Shown: positions 1 to 11,718 of the stretch, one piece after another
How positions within the stretch are numbered: the stretch's first letter is position 1
Layout of the letters: each line of letters opens with the position of its first letter
NCBI GenBank assembly: GCA_007922305.1
Contig: ML677343.1
Span: 30,135,739-30,199,738, forward strand
Direction of reading: 5' to 3'
Length of the DNA: 64,000 bases
Source of the DNA: Dermatemys mawii
Taxonomy: Eukaryota; Chordata; Testudines; Dermatemydidae
Notes under the pieces: model-generated
The model's input: only the letters and a program-made list of their open reading frames with translations
What the model was told of the DNA's origin: nothing
Databases searched by the model: none
Translations under genes and position numbers: made by a program

Positions 1-2192
1 GTATTTTCTTGCCTAGATTGGACAGGCTTTCTGGTTCTTAAACATCTGGCTAAAACTGGTGAAACTCAGATTCACAAACATTTTCCCAAATACCTGCTGA
101 TCTTAATTATCTAAGCCCAGCACTTTTATTCATCAATTGCTTGTTTAGCTATTTGACCCACCCTAGTTGTCAATTCGCCTATAGATATCTTACTTCCAGC
201 CCAAGGCTTTGATCACCCGCTTGATCGGTGTGGGTGCACTGCTGTGCTTGCATGGAGCTCTGTTCAGTGGGGATCCACACAGAAGCAGCAGTTTACCTGT
301 GTGGGTCACAATGCAGGACCCCAGGTGGTAAATCTACTTTGTAACCAACGACAAACCACCAGATACAGCCTCTGCCCATGTTCTGCTGAACAAAGGAGAG
401 GAGGAAGGGGCATTGCACTCAGTGCTCTAGAAGCACAAAGGGAACGACACCGTGAAACCCTTCTTAAGTAACCGGGAAAGGAATAAAACTGTTAGCAGAA
501 TAAATATTTCATGCGCTGAAGCTGTGCATTTAACAGTTTTCCACTTCAGAGCCCCGGACCTCCGTGCACTGAAGCATCAAGTTCAGATCAGTGCTACAAT
601 TTATATCGCAGCTGCCACGGAGCTGTGGAAAGCTGAGGTACAGACATCCACAGTGAGCGGGAGACGAGCCTCTTCCACTCCCTACCTAGAGTGCTTTCCC
701 CCGCCAGCTTGCATGAGCGCCGCAGGCCTGTCTAGTAGAGATCGATCCTGTGCTAGCTATAGAGCTCTGGAGAAATTGGCCCATGTCACAGCAGCCGGCT
801 TGTTTAATAGACCTTCAAGAAGGCAGGGAAGCAACGCGCATTCAATTCGACATGGCAGAGTAGCAGGGCTTCTTATTCAGTCCTGATGGACGTTAACCGG
901 CTCGACTGACATCTCAATTGTCAAGCCTGAGCGAGTCCTCCCTCTGCCCAGCAAGGCAGATTAGCACCCACCCGCTTCCTTGGGGCTGCTTCCGATGCAA
1001 GCTCCCCACCCAGCCAGCCTGCCCTTGGGGTGGCGGGGAGGGAGAAGCAGCCCCCAGGCGCACCCGTTCTAGTCCATGTAGTGGAGGGGACCTTGAGCTG
1101 CTCGCTTGGGTTTTCGGGAGGGATGAGAACGTGGACGTGGAGAGTGAAATGAGACTTTGCCATTGTGCAGCCTGCAATCCGCTCCCTATTATACCTGATT
1201 AGTTTAGCTAATCCCCTGGATACCCAGACGTGACAATGGGACCAGTGGCAGCGATGACTGGATGAGCCAGCAGCGCTTAAGTGCTCAGCCACAGAGCAAG
1301 AAAGCCAGCATCAGTCAGCCCCACGGTGGCAGGGGGATGCTGGGGGTTAGGGACAGGGGCAGCCGCATGCTGTTCCTGCCCCCCCACGGACCCCTTCTGA
1401 TTTGCTGATCTGCTCCCAGGGCTGACATGGCTCTGCAAGGGAAGAGAGAGTGCTGCACTGCAGGGCTAGGTTGGCAGGGGGCTGGCCGGGATTCCTGGCT
1501 GTTCATATTGTCCCCAGGGCTCAGCTGGCCCCTGACAGATGGAAGCGCGGATGGAGCACTCAGACCTGGAACGAATCTGGACTCTTCCTCTCATTCAATA
1601 GCAGTGACATTGTGCCCCTGTATTTACTGGGACTAAACGTAAATGCTGCTGAATGGTGCCACACTGGCAGCCGCAGGACAGGTCCGAGGCAGGGCAGCAG
1701 CCGTGCACGCTCCTTCCTCCTGCCCTGCCAGGGTGCCCGGATCCTAATCTCAGAGGAGCTGCACATGGGGGACGCCACAGCTCGCCTCCCCTGCAGCCTG
1801 TGGGTTTCCATACTGCCAGCAAGGGGAGAAATCAGCAACACCTAGTCCCCAGCAACTGGCCTGAGGTCACCAGCCGTCTCTCACGCAGACCACTGAGCAG
1901 CTGTCAGGAGGTATTCAATTGCTGTCGCTGCCAGCGCAGGCCAGATTGGAACCAGTGACCTAAAGGGGAAAGACTCCTTAACCCAGCCCGTCCCTGCGAG
2001 AAAGGGGCTCTGGCAGCCCTTTGTGGTAGCCCAGCCGCTCCGACAACACGTAGCCCTCTTAGGTGGACTCAAGCAAAGCCGAGTGCTTCCAGCCAAGTCA
2101 GCGGTTGCCTGAAACAATCCCACAAGCCAGGCCTGGCTTCTCTGCTCCTCCAGAGAGTCCCTGCCCGGCCCGGGACTGGAGTCAGCCCTTAC
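1..2192 (-). other. GSE1: GSE1 intron, 5' part only
   Basis: This sequence follows the donor at 2192. I see no further GSE1 exon in it. The first 900 bases are less GC-rich than the rest and contain short AT runs. Around 1890-1990, the stretch with GGAACCAGTGACC resembles the minus-strand head of a tRNA-derived SINE. Open frames here have no recognisable protein similarity. Confidence 0.7.
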
Positions 2193-2517
2193 CTGGGGTT
2201 CTCTGGCCGGTGCTCAGCTTCCGGCTGGTTGGGCGGCCGCCCGATCTCCAGGTGCTGCTCCAGCACTTGCTGCCGGAACTCCGACACCTGAGACTGGCGG
2301 TCCTCCTTCTCCTGCCGCAGCCGACGCTGGCGCGCCAACCACTTCTCCTCCTCGTTGGTGCGCTGGATGAGAAGAGCCGTGGCCGCGCTGCTCCCGGGGA
2401 GGGGGAAGACGCTGTGGCTGGAAATGAGGCTGGGCACGGGGTGGTGGGAGGCGGGCGGCTGGTGCAAAGGGTGCTGGACGGGCTTCGGAGTCGGGACGGT
2501 CGTCTCCTTGGGTTTCT
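2193..2517 (-). CDS. GSE1: GSE1 exon, residues ~440-547; gene continues off left edge
   Basis: The exon runs from acceptor CTCCTGCAG to donor AG-GTAAGG: two bases finishing Glu440, 107 codons, and two bases of the next Arg. It encodes [19 protein letters not shown], then [20 protein letters not shown], then the helical charged block [20 protein letters not shown] and [19 protein letters not shown], ending [22 protein letters not shown]. The [39 protein letters not shown] block is highly conserved in GSE1 and likely forms a second helix. No further exon is visible to the left, so the C-terminal half, including the C-terminal coiled coil known in the family, is outside the window. Confidence 0.95.
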
Positions 2518-3244
2518 CTGCAGGAGGAAGAGGACGCACTGCAATCGGGGAGAACCATCATCTACTCGCAGCCCAGCCAATGAGTTTGCAGATGATAGGT
2601 GGGCCAGGCGGGTGCCGTGTTCATTACATGAGGCAGAGCTATGGCAATGGTCCCCAGAACTCATCCCCGCTGGAAACCCAGCACCCCAACACATACTAAT
2701 GAGAGTCCAACTAACGTGCAATGACAGCCAGGACTGGCAGCTGCAAGATCCGGGCTTTAGCCTTGACCTCGCCACAGGATTCCCATGGGATCTGGGGCTG
2801 GAAGCTTCATCGTCTGTGAAAGGGAGTTAATACCCCTTCCTGCCTCACCAGGGGGCGGGGAAGCTAAATTCACATCTGTGGCATTAGAGATGGAGGGAGC
2901 CAGAGAAGGACAAAGCTTTGGTGCTGCTGGGGACCCAGTCTGCAGTCAAGAGCAGCCCCGGTCTGCCCAGGAATGGCTCGGCAATCGGCAGGAACCGAGA
3001 GGAACCCAGCCGCAGTCATTTGGGTTGGGGCAAGATCCTGGAGCATGGGCTGGTTTGTGATTCCCAGCTGGCTGGGCTGAGTCTTGCTGTGAACTCAATG
3101 CGAAATCCCAGGCCTGTGAGTCTCACAGAAGGCCCCTGGGGAGCTACCAGTGGGGCCTGGCTCAGCTGTGCCTAGGAGACCCCCCCAGCCCAGAGTGCTC
3201 CAGGCCAGGGCTCTGCAGCAGGCGGGGTGGAGGGGGGGAATTAC
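2518..3244 (-). other. GSE1: GSE1 intron (727 nt)
   Basis: The intron lies between the coiled-coil exon and the next helical exon. A CTCF-like motif (TCACCAGGGGGC) occurs at about 2846-2857. Nothing else stands out. Confidence 0.85.
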
Positions 3245-3573
3245 CTGGTCTGTTTGGCGTCAGCTGCTCGGCTGGTTTAACACGCTCCTCCGCCGGGTGG
3301 CTCCTCAGCCCGTGCAGCTCTGCCACCGGCAGAAACGGGCTCTCCATGGCTTTGGCCAGGTTCATCTCCTTCTCCCGGGCCCTTTCTCGTTGTCTCTCCA
3401 GCTCTCTCTCCCGCTCCCTCTCCTTCTCCCGCTCCCGCTCGAGCTCCTTCTCCCGCTCTCGTTCTCGCTCCCGCTCCTTCTCCCGCTCCCGATCGGCTTC
3501 CCGCTCCCGCTCCTTCTCGCGCTCCCTCTCCCGCTCCCTCTCGCGCTGCCTCAGCTCCTCGTCCATCTGCAGC
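3245..3573 (-). CDS. GSE1: GSE1 exon, residues ~330-439, Arg-Glu coiled coil
   Basis: This 329-nt exon (one base, 109 codons, one base) has acceptor GATTCTAG and donor CAG-GTAATT. It starts LQMDEELRQ and then runs about 62 residues of alternating Arg/Glu with Lys, Ala, Asp and Leu interruptions (roughly residues 338-399). This is a long charged single helix or coiled coil, the hallmark of GSE1 in this position. After it come [37 protein letters not shown] and NRP. The coding strand is almost pure purine there, and the opposite strand reads as an Arg/Ser-rich open frame that is only a shadow. The tail AEELTP-like block and [12 protein letters not shown] match the family. Confidence 0.96.
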
Positions 3574-3663
3574 CTAGAATCACCAACAGAACGGCAAAGT
3601 CAGCATCCCCACGGGCCTCCCCACGTCCCGCCCAGGGGCTGCACATGACATGGAGCCCTTTAC
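3574..3663 (-). other. GSE1: GSE1 90-nt mini-intron
   Basis: The intron runs from GTAAAG to TTCTAG. Its length is a multiple of three, but retention would give a stop at once (AGG-TAA across the exon junction), so it is not a cryptic coding insert. Confidence 0.9.
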
Positions 3664-3855
3664 CTCTCGATGGTCAGAGTGGACATCCGCTCGGACGGAA
3701 GGGCAGAGAGCGACGAGTGAGGCAGCTCAGGGGGGTACCTCACGCCCGACAGATGGAGGTGCATGGCTGAAGGATGAAGAGGTGGGAGCGAACCAGGGGT
3801 TGGGATCGGATAGAAGGGGGACCGCAGGGCCGAAAGGCAGTAGGAGTCTTCCATT
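3664..3855 (-). CDS. GSE1: GSE1 exon, residues ~266-329
   Basis: The exon is 192 nt: one base finishing Arg266, 63 codons, and two bases of Arg330. The acceptor is TTTCTCCAG and the donor GTAAAG. The translation begins [20 protein letters not shown], continues [20 protein letters not shown] and ends ERMSTLTIE. It is near-identical in character to known GSE1: the [18 protein letters not shown] and [18 protein letters not shown] pieces are diagnostic. It directly precedes the Arg-Glu coiled-coil exon and is separated from it by an intron of only 90 nt. Confidence 0.95.
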
Positions 3856-4645
3856 CTGGAGAAAGAGAATGGGTCAGGTTAGAAAGCTGCACAGCTCCCG
3901 CATCTAGCTGGCAGCGGAGGCCAGGAGTGTGTGGCTACGTAAGGGGAAGCACCTGCTGCGGGAGAGGTGGCTTCATGTGGATGGCGGGCTCTGGTCAGTC
4001 CTCCAGGGATGGGAGTCCTGACTCCACCACTACACACCGTCCGGCAGCTCCTCGGAGGCCTCTCCCAGTTCAGGTTCAGGCCGGCTCCCATCTCTACCCC
4101 GTCCCGACCTTTCCCAGGCCTGCTGTGGGGATCCATGGCTCCACACCAAAGGTACTGTACGGTACGGGCACAGGACAGCCCCCCTGCTCTGGGGAGAAGC
4201 TAAGCACAGCCAGCTTAGCAAGGGATTTCCCAGCATGCCTTTGCCTGCGAGGCGGGACTGGGCTCTGTGCTGATCCTTCCGTTCTCTCTGGCCAGGGGCT
4301 AATGACAGGGGCTTCGGCACCGCTCCCAGCAGCAGAGCAGATAAAGCCTGCCGGGAAGGGTTCACACTCAAGGAGCTAGTTATCAGCCCAGCCGCAGGAA
4401 TCCCCGCTGCTGTGGTAAATGACCTCCCTGCAACGCCTTATTACCATTGTACTGAAGCACCCGGGGAACCATCAATTGTGGATAAAGTGTACTTATTTCT
4501 GTGTGGCTTCAAAGCCGGCGCTAGGGTAATTGATTGCACCACTTTGCCTCAATCCCCGGCCCCCGCTGCCGGCTGGACGTGTGGAGAAAAACAATCGCTG
4601 CCCAGCCCCTAGCAGTCCCTCTCTTCCCTGGCCCCTGACGCTTAC
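3856..4645 (-). other. GSE1: GSE1 intron (790 nt)
   Basis: No gene is present. The part at about 4420-4545 is AT-richer than its surroundings (TTATTACCATTG, GGTAATTGATTG) and could be conserved noncoding sequence, but this is not certain. Confidence 0.8.
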
Positions 4646-4843
4646 CTGAAGGCTGTGGGAGGGAAGGGGTGGTGGGCCAGATAGCCGGGGTGATAGTAAG
4701 CAGCAGCGGTGGCCGGATCCAGGCTGATGGGCGGCAGGGAGGACATGCGAAGTTCCTCAGCGGTGTGGTAGGGCCGGAAGCTCCGCAGGTAATCTTCAGT
4801 GACCGCGCTGGGAGGCACCACATGGTGTACAGGCCGCTGCAGG
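4646..4843 (-). CDS. GSE1: GSE1 exon, residues ~200-265, Tyr/Pro-rich
   Basis: This 198-nt exon has acceptor CCAGCAG and donor AG-GTAAGC. One base completes Asn200 and the exon ends with two bases of Arg266. The translation opens [20 protein letters not shown], continues with [19 protein letters not shown] and [19 protein letters not shown], and ends PPTAF. This strongly conserved GSE1 segment, with [13 protein letters not shown] and the Tyr/His/Pro-rich run, leads into the sequence before the coiled coil. The residues suggest a short ordered element inside an otherwise extended region; its molecular role is not established. All splice phases agree with the flanking exons. Confidence 0.95.
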
Positions 4844-6239
4844 CTGCTGGCAGGGAGGGATGGAGGGAGAGTCAGTGACCTTCCCAGGCCAGGAGATTCG
4901 CAAGCCTCTGGATGTCCTCATTAGCTCGGATCTGGGGTGGGACTGGGCTCCCAATGCAGAGCCCCGAGAAGGGGCAACTCTTACTGAGATGCTGGTAGCT
5001 GAGCATAGGAATTCACTGCAAAGGCAGAACCATAATCTGCTCTGTGCCAGCCGTACCCTACCAGGCTCACCACCTTCTAGCACCTGGGTCCCCCGGTCGG
5101 GGGACTTCACCCCCAGTCGGGGGACTTCACCCCCAGGGGCATGGCCATCCCCAAGCCATATGGCCCGGAGTTAATGCAGCAGAATGCAACCCACCCAGTC
5201 CCCCTCTGCTCAGTGAGAGTCGGCCACAGGCAGAGGGGGGAAGGCAGCTGCTTGGGAATGGTGGGGCAGTTTGAGTGGAATGTTGCCCCCGACTGGTGAG
5301 AGCTGTCAACGCAGCACCTTGAGCGGGCAGAGGCCATTCCAGGGAGCAGAGTTTCATCCTGCCAGGGTTTAGATCTTTTTAATCGAATGTAACCCAGCAC
5401 ATCTGCCACACAGTCCCTCAAGGAAGTGCCCAAGAGCCTTAGGTCTGTACTGTGGGAGATCTGGGTTGGGAAGGAGCAGGGGGGAGACACCCAGCATTGG
5501 ATTAGAACGCTGGTTTCCAAAGCAGTTTTTAATGACACGTGGTCCTGCCCAAAACCGCGGAGCTGCCTCCCAGCTCCCCCAGGCCTTGGAGCCACTTGGG
5601 GCTGGGTCCGGCCGTCTGCTCTGCAGCCCAGGCCCAGCTTGGGTTTGAGTTTGTTGCCGCTCGGGGGTTGGCTGGTCTGAGGTTTTGAAATGTACATGGA
5701 GAAAGATGTCTTCAGAGCTGTGGTTCGGGTTTGGGTTGGAAAGAGACGGACGGGAGCGTCGCACAAAAACCGCATGGCTCAAGACAACGTTTGGGGAGAG
5801 CTTCTAAGCCACAGAACATGTGGTGGGACTCGGTGGGAGGGGACAGGCGAGTATTACACTGGACCCTGTCCAAGGTGAGCCACTCCAGGGACCAGCAGAA
5901 GTCAGACGCCTGGCGAAGGCCAGCCCGTGGTTGCAGATCTCCCTGCGTCCCTCGGTTACTTCTGTCTGCGCCATTTCAGGAGCTAAACCCACCGAACACC
6001 CGCCCACAGGAAGGCCAGCTCCCCAAGGACGCAGAATTCCTTGGGGAACCCCCGAGAAAACAGCCACCAAGGAACTCAGCTTGGAAATGGGCAGGCAGCC
6101 GCCTGGCTCTGAGGAGCAGGAACAGGCCGCCCCGCTGGGGGCTTCTCACGTGGGATGTGCCAGAGCTGGCAGCACACGAGCGAACCCGACCCTGCGGGAG
6201 GCTGATGCCGCGGATCCTGGCCCCGGGGACGCGACTCAC
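4844..6239 (-). other. GSE1: GSE1 intron (1.4 kb)
   Basis: No coding content is recognised. A perfect 20-bp tandem duplication sits at 5096-5135. The rest is ordinary unique-looking intron. Confidence 0.8.
5096..5135 (+). repeat. Perfect 20-bp tandem duplication
   Basis: GTCGGGGGACTTCACCCCCA occurs twice in direct succession. Confidence 0.97.
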
Positions 6240-6412
6240 TTTAACGGCGGGAAGCGGGAATCCTGGACGATGGAGGTGGGGGGCATCCCGAAGGAGTAAG
6301 GTGTCCCGAGGTGGTGAGAAGGGACAGCAGGGCCCCCCGCTTTCTCCTGTGGGAGCGGAGGCTCGGCGATCAGGCGCTCCCGGCTGCTGCTGCCTCTCGA
6401 TCCTGCTTCTTG
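6240..6412 (-). CDS. GSE1: GSE1 exon, residues ~143-199
   Basis: Acceptor TTCTTGTAG and donor GTGAGT bound a 173-nt exon of 57 codons plus two bases (AA, first part of Asn200). The translation begins QEAGSRGSSSRERLIAEPPL, continues PQEKAGGPAVPSHHLGTPYS and ends SIVQDSRFPPL. The pieces RERLI-EPPLPQEKAGGPA and VQDSRFPPL are recognisable GSE1 sequence. The acceptor region has several nearby AG dinucleotides; only the TAG site keeps the frame and joins Gln142 to Gln143. The next exon lies 1.4 kb downstream. No transmembrane or signal features are present, as expected for a nuclear protein. Confidence 0.93.
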
Positions 6413-7224
6413 CTACAAGAAAACAAACGACCCCCCGCACACCCTGAGTGTCAGGGAAAAACTGTCCGGTGGAGGCAGGACAGACAGAGGAAGCAGATGC
6501 ATTGGGCCAGGAGCTAGTCCAGTGCTCCCTGGGAATCGCAGGGTCTCCCTGCTGAGGAACATCCCGCAGTTCCACTCAGATCCCCAGCAATGGGTCTCCT
6601 GGAGGAGGCTATCGGCTCCTGCCCTGCAGTCAGACTCACTGGAAGCTCCCTGGGCTATAGTCCAGAGACCTGCTCAGGGAAGACTCCCCTGACTGCCTTT
6701 ATCCCCCGTCCTCTGGGAGCAGCAGCACGAGGGTGCAGGGGAGTGTGCCAAGGCCGGGTCACTGGCTGTGTGCTAGGCCAGCCCAGTGCTTTTCGTTCGC
6801 ACAGCCATCCACTTCGACTAGCTGGGGAAGTGCCTAGATCCAAGGAGAAGCGCTTCCCATCAGTACACCCACCTGTGGCCCTGATCGACACGCAGATCCC
6901 CCGGACTACAAGTGACTCTGCAAGTGCCCCTCAGCTCGGAAACTCGGCGTGTGGAAAAGAAGATGGAAGGGCAAATGGAGGAAGGATTTCAGGCCCGCAC
7001 AGGCACACACACTTATACACACACTCGCTTCCAAAGTTTTAAATAACGGAAGAAAAATAAACTCAGGAGGGTTTGGAAACAGCTGGCGGTAACCAGCGTC
7101 CCTGCCGGGCTGCGACCGTGGACATGCTGAACAGACAATATGTCTGAGCTCCGGGGGAGGAGGGAGCGATCCGCACGGGGCCCTCCGCACGCCCGCCAGC
7201 CGATCGTTCCTGGAGTAAGGCGGG

Positions 7225-7443
7225 CATCAGCTGGGGAGGCAGCTGCTCGCTTGCCATCTCAGCTATTCTGGCACCACTGACAGAGACAGAGGGAGAGACA
7301 GAGGGCATTAGGAAGCTGGCGTTCCTGCCAGGGTAGGGCAGGCTGGTCTGTAACCAGCAGGTCCCCTAAGCAGCCCTGGAATCAGCTGCGAAGGCAGCTG
7401 CTTGCCTGTGCTCTCACAGCTATTCTGGCAGCACCGACGCACA
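7225..7443 (+). repeat. Direct duplication of a ~60-bp block
   Basis: The block with ATCAGCTG..GGCAGCTGCT..CAGCTATTCTGGCA..ACCGAC occurs at 7227-7283 and again at about 7380-7438, diverged by a few substitutions and a small insertion. Confidence 0.85.
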
Positions 7444-7820
7444 CATGACATTAAGGGAAGGCGGCATCGGGGCTGCTGTTACCACCGCAGCCTTTCCCCC
7501 CTTCTCTGGTAGGGCTGCATGGCCCAGGGAGCGCCCACATGCTGCAAGTTCTACGCACTCCTTGGAGGGGCACAAGAGGGCCCGGGGGAGAAACCACTGG
7601 CAGGAAAATGGAGCTCTGGAAGGGCAGGTGGGCACTGGACCCACTGCCATACAAGAGCTGTGGGGGTAACCCCCCCTCCCCCGGGGGGATAAGCCTGCCT
7701 CCAGTGCTGCAGAACCCCTTGGGCAGAGGCGCCCCTGCCCACTCTGCGGCTAAGACAAAGGTCAGCCCCGCGGCCCCGGAACGGCACTGTTGGACCTGCT
7801 CTTAGGGCTGCGGCTGTGTC

Positions 7821-7834
7821 ACCCTCTAGTGGCC
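7821..7834 (-). promoter_or_regulatory. CTCF-like motif
   Basis: On the minus strand GGCCACTAGAGGGTGAC fits the CTCF core except for the last core base. Confidence 0.4.
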
Positions 7835-8159
7835 ACAGCCCACGCAGGCTCTCGGCAGAGCTAAGGACCTGGGGAGAGGAAGGAAAGCAGGAGGAAGAGA
7901 GGCGAAGGGGGAGAGAATACAGCCAATGCATTTGGAAGCTGCCAGATAGCACCCAGATCGGGTGGGTTCCAGACCCGCTGGGGGAATGGTTACGCCGCAG
8001 TGAAGGGGAAAAGCTGCTTTCACTAAAATCATCCAAAGAAACAGCAGCACAAAAACATCCTCCCGCCATTGGGGCAGGGAGCCTCGTTCTGTTCTGTGTT
8101 TGGACAGGGCCATGGCTGGGGCTCCTCGCAGCTCTAAAACCCTGCTGTGAAGAGCCCAC

Positions 8160-8290
8160 GCTCCAAACTGCCCAAGTGCAGGAGACAGAGAGGCACAAAG
8201 AGGGATCTGCTCAAGCAGCAGAGCTGGGAATTCAGTGCCGGTCTCCTGAGTGTCAATCCATTGCTCTAACTACTGCACGCCCGGGGCCCC
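8160..8290 (-). repeat. SINE remnant, antisense
   Basis: The + strand has CAGCAGAGCTGGGAATTCAG, GCCGGTCTCCTGAGTGTCAA and TGCTCTAACTACTGCACGCC, the antisense of the tRNA-like head found in MIR-type reptilian SINEs. Confidence 0.6.
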
Positions 8291-9149
8291 CATGCCAAAG
8301 GACAGATCCTGTCCTCTTAACGAGCTTCCTGCAGGCAGGGTGGCCGATGCAGGAAGCCCAGGGAGAGGGCGGGGAGACTTCACCTCTATAACCTTCACCC
8401 CACACACCATTGGATGATCAAATATTAACCCCCAATGGGCTTTTCTGGCTGACAGGCCTTGTTTGATGGCTTACGCCGTGTTTGGATTTGGAAGGAAATC
8501 CCATTCCGCAAACCGTTTCCCCTCCCGAGGGGCTGCCATGCTCCAGCGCTGGCTCCCAGCCCCCGAGCGCTGACCCAGCGCGGCTCCCGGCCGGGAACAT
8601 GCGATCTTAGATGTCAGCAATGTGATTTTTGCTGAGCCCGCATGTTGCTCAGGCCCGTTGAACGTGCGTTGCCCTGGCGGGGAGCCAAGTGCCGTGCTCT
8701 GGCTCTCCCCAGCCCCTCGGAAGGGATAAAACCTTCAAATGGCTCCACGGGAGAGGCCGGCCTGGCTATGTGCTGAGGCAGAAAAGCCGTTCAGAGATGT
8801 CAAAAGAAGTCAAATCAGAGTTCAAGCGCTGCACTCAGGCCCCTCTCCCACCCCTCCCGGTGTTGGGTCTTCTGAGCCTTTCCAGAGCCGCTTCATTAAG
8901 AAACACGGGTCAACCGCTATCCCCCCAGCCCTTTCACTGGGGGCTCAGACAGCTGCCCCGCTCCGGAAAGGAAACAGTTAACACTGCCATCAAAGCCTTA
9001 ACCCTCTCCTTGCCGGAGAGTCCCGTTTAATTGCCAAACTGTGGCCAGAAGGGATCACAAGACAAACTCAGCCTAAGTAATTCATCCTGTTAACCCCTTC
9101 CTGACCAGGACTAGGCACCGGGCTGCTTTTGAAAACAAGGTGCCCGTTT

Positions 9150-9358
9150 TTAACAGTGAGGGTAACGAACCAGTTTCTCAAGGGCCGCGGTGGATTCCCC
9201 CTCACTGAGGATTTTAAAACTGAGCTGGGATGTTTCTTCTAAAAGTTCTGCTCTAGGACTGATGGGGAGAGGGCCGGGATCTCGCCTGTGCTGTACAGGG
9301 GGTCAGGCTAGATGACCACCAGGATCCTTCCTGGCTTTGCAATCTCTGACTCTAAGAG
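9150..9358 (+). mobile_element. CR1 LINE fragment, 3' end
   Basis: The stretch follows the typical order of a reptilian CR1 3' region: GTGAGGGTAA, GTGGATTC..CCTCACTG, GGATGTTT..TCTAAAAG, GCTCTAGG, TGTACAGGGGGTCAGGCTAG, ATGACCACCAGGATCC and TTCCTGGCTTTG. It is diverged and 5'-truncated, as usual for CR1, and codes for nothing intact. Confidence 0.8.
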
Positions 9359-11718
9359 CAGTGAACTCCGTCCCCTGCAGGACAAAACCTGGGAGTCCCC
9401 ACCTGCCTCTTTCCCGCCAGCTGCTCTGAGGATTTCTCCCCGCAGATGGAGGGGCTGGGGGCTGCGCAGGGAGCCCTTTCCGTTTGCAATGCCTTACAGG
9501 GACTGTGGACAACTTTCTAATACAAACCTCTCCGTTTAGAGCCCAATGGGCTACCCAAGGACAGTACAAGGACTGTAGCCCACATGTATTATTGGGCAAT
9601 GGGATTCTCAGCTGGACTAGAATTTTATTTTACATCATCAGGTGGGGCTGCCCTGCCCTCTTTTGGACCCTATGATGTGGTCACAGCAGCACCCTATGTT
9701 GGCTACCAGATTGCTAACTATTCTGGTGGCCCTTTGGCCATTGTTGTGTTCCTCTCCCTTGCCCTGCTCCACTTAAACAATCCTGCTGTTTCAGGGAGTC
9801 CTGCTCTGTCAGCCCCTTCTTGTGCTGCAGATTTGCCCCTCTCCAAACCTGGCTCTCCCACAGCGCTTACATGGATGCCAGCGCCACCCCATACAAACCC
9901 CCCCATGCGAGGCCTTCGGCTCTGACAAAACATCCTTCGGTCGGGAGCTTTCAGAGCTCCCGCAAATCTGTCCTGGAGGCGGACGTGGGCTACTCATTTC
10001 CTAAACCGTGATGAGGGACGGCAACGGTCATGGAGGAGAAAAGAAAGAAACCGCATGGAGGAGCAGAGTGAACGGGCTGTGAGAGGGAGGACTATGGACT
10101 CGCTGTGAGGGGAGTGGAGGGTGCCAGCGGGGACGATGCCAGCCGATGCCACAGATCCTGCAAGGGGAAGAGCGCCTCCTGCAGGCTGCTCTCAGACCTT
10201 TTGGAAGTCAGCTGAGCGCTCCGTGGGTACCAGCACCCTGCCCGTTCCCATGGCGGCAGTCCATGCATCCCGCTGACCACGGACCTTGCCTGTATGCTGG
10301 AGGTGCTCATCCCCCTGCAGGGGAAGGCGGTTTGATACCGGAGCCAGCCGTTCCTCCTGTCTGGAATTTATCTCCCAGGGAGACGGCGGGTGCATTGTTT
10401 TGCATAGTCTGCCCTTCTTACGGTGGCCCATCCATCTTCATATCCCCAGATAGTGACATCCTGGAACACACAGCGGATAAGATTTAAACAGCACTGGGCC
10501 AGGCTGTGCCGCACCGTCGGGGGAACTGCCTTCATCAGTCAAGTGTATTTACTAAACACCACCGCACACACTCTGCCGGCAGCTGATGGCTCCTCAAGAC
10601 TTCATAATCTCTTCAGAAGACACATCGGCCATAATTAATTGAAAGAGATGGGACCCGGTGATGGGAATTTTTAATGAGCAGGAACATCTGTTCACTCGCT
10701 GCGCCTCGTAGGCACCCGGACCCCGACGTTCAGCCTCTTTTGCACCCAGTGGGCCACCTCTGACCTTCTCCAGAAGGCGCGGTCTGATTTGACTGGACCG
10801 GAGGGGTCGGGGCAACTCGACTGGAACAAAACACATCGGCCGTGGCGCTGGAGAGGACGGGCCATGTGGAACGAGGGCATCGGGGAGAGGAACGCGAGTC
10901 AAAGGGCACAACGCCACTGACGACACCCCAGCAACTCTGGGCTGCTCGGAGAAAGGCCCCGATCAGGAGGAGCAGGAAGGGGCCCACGACGGGTGTGCGT
11001 GTCTCTGTGTAGCTCCCTGCCCATCAAGCCCGGGGTGGAGATAAAGCAGGCGAGCGAGCGGGAGGGAGGAGACCTAGCAGCAGGCCCGCATGTCACCTGC
11101 CTTTAGATTTACAGGCAGCTTTGTTCTCCAGCACCATTAATCATCCAGGGAGGATACAGACGCCTCTGGAGCTTGAAACAGCCCAGCAAGGATAAATCCA
11201 GCAGGCCTTTGATAACGGCCATCAAACAAACAGGTTAGTCAGGCATTGCACGAGGGCCCAGGAAAGCGAGCCCTGCGGGCAAGCCGCCAGCAACACACCC
11301 CTCTCAGGCAGCAGGCACCCCCGGCTCATCCAGTTATAATGCAGGACTGATCTCTGTACCTAATACAGGACTAAGGTTGTCGTCTCCTTACATCAAAACC
11401 CGATCAGCGCGTTGCGGGGTCTGAGGAGGGGGCTAAGGTGGGGATCGGTGACAGCGGGGCAGGGCCCGGGAGGGAGGGAGAAGGGAAAACTCCCACCCAG
11501 CCTATTGTGCCTGGCAGAACAAACCGGTCACTCCCCTCTCCTTGTCTGTCCTGACCCGAGAGGAAGGACACTGATTGCACACACTGCCGACCCTTAGCAA
11601 TAATCCGTTCAGAAACAAACGCCGCCCGGAAGGCCCATACCCTGGTATGGGCTCAGCCAGGCAGAGAGCAGGGGGAACAGAGGGTACCCCAGGGGATAGG
11701 ATCTGGGGTGGCAGCCGT

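Noticed and set aside
2063..2830. 255-codon + strand frame over the GSE1 exon at 2193-2517
   Set aside because: Shadow of the minus-strand exon and its intron flanks.
3346..3648. Arg/Ser-rich open frame opposite the GSE1 coiled coil, resembling an SR protein
   Set aside because: It is the reverse reading of the Arg-Glu codons; the minus-strand frame has splice sites and family identity.
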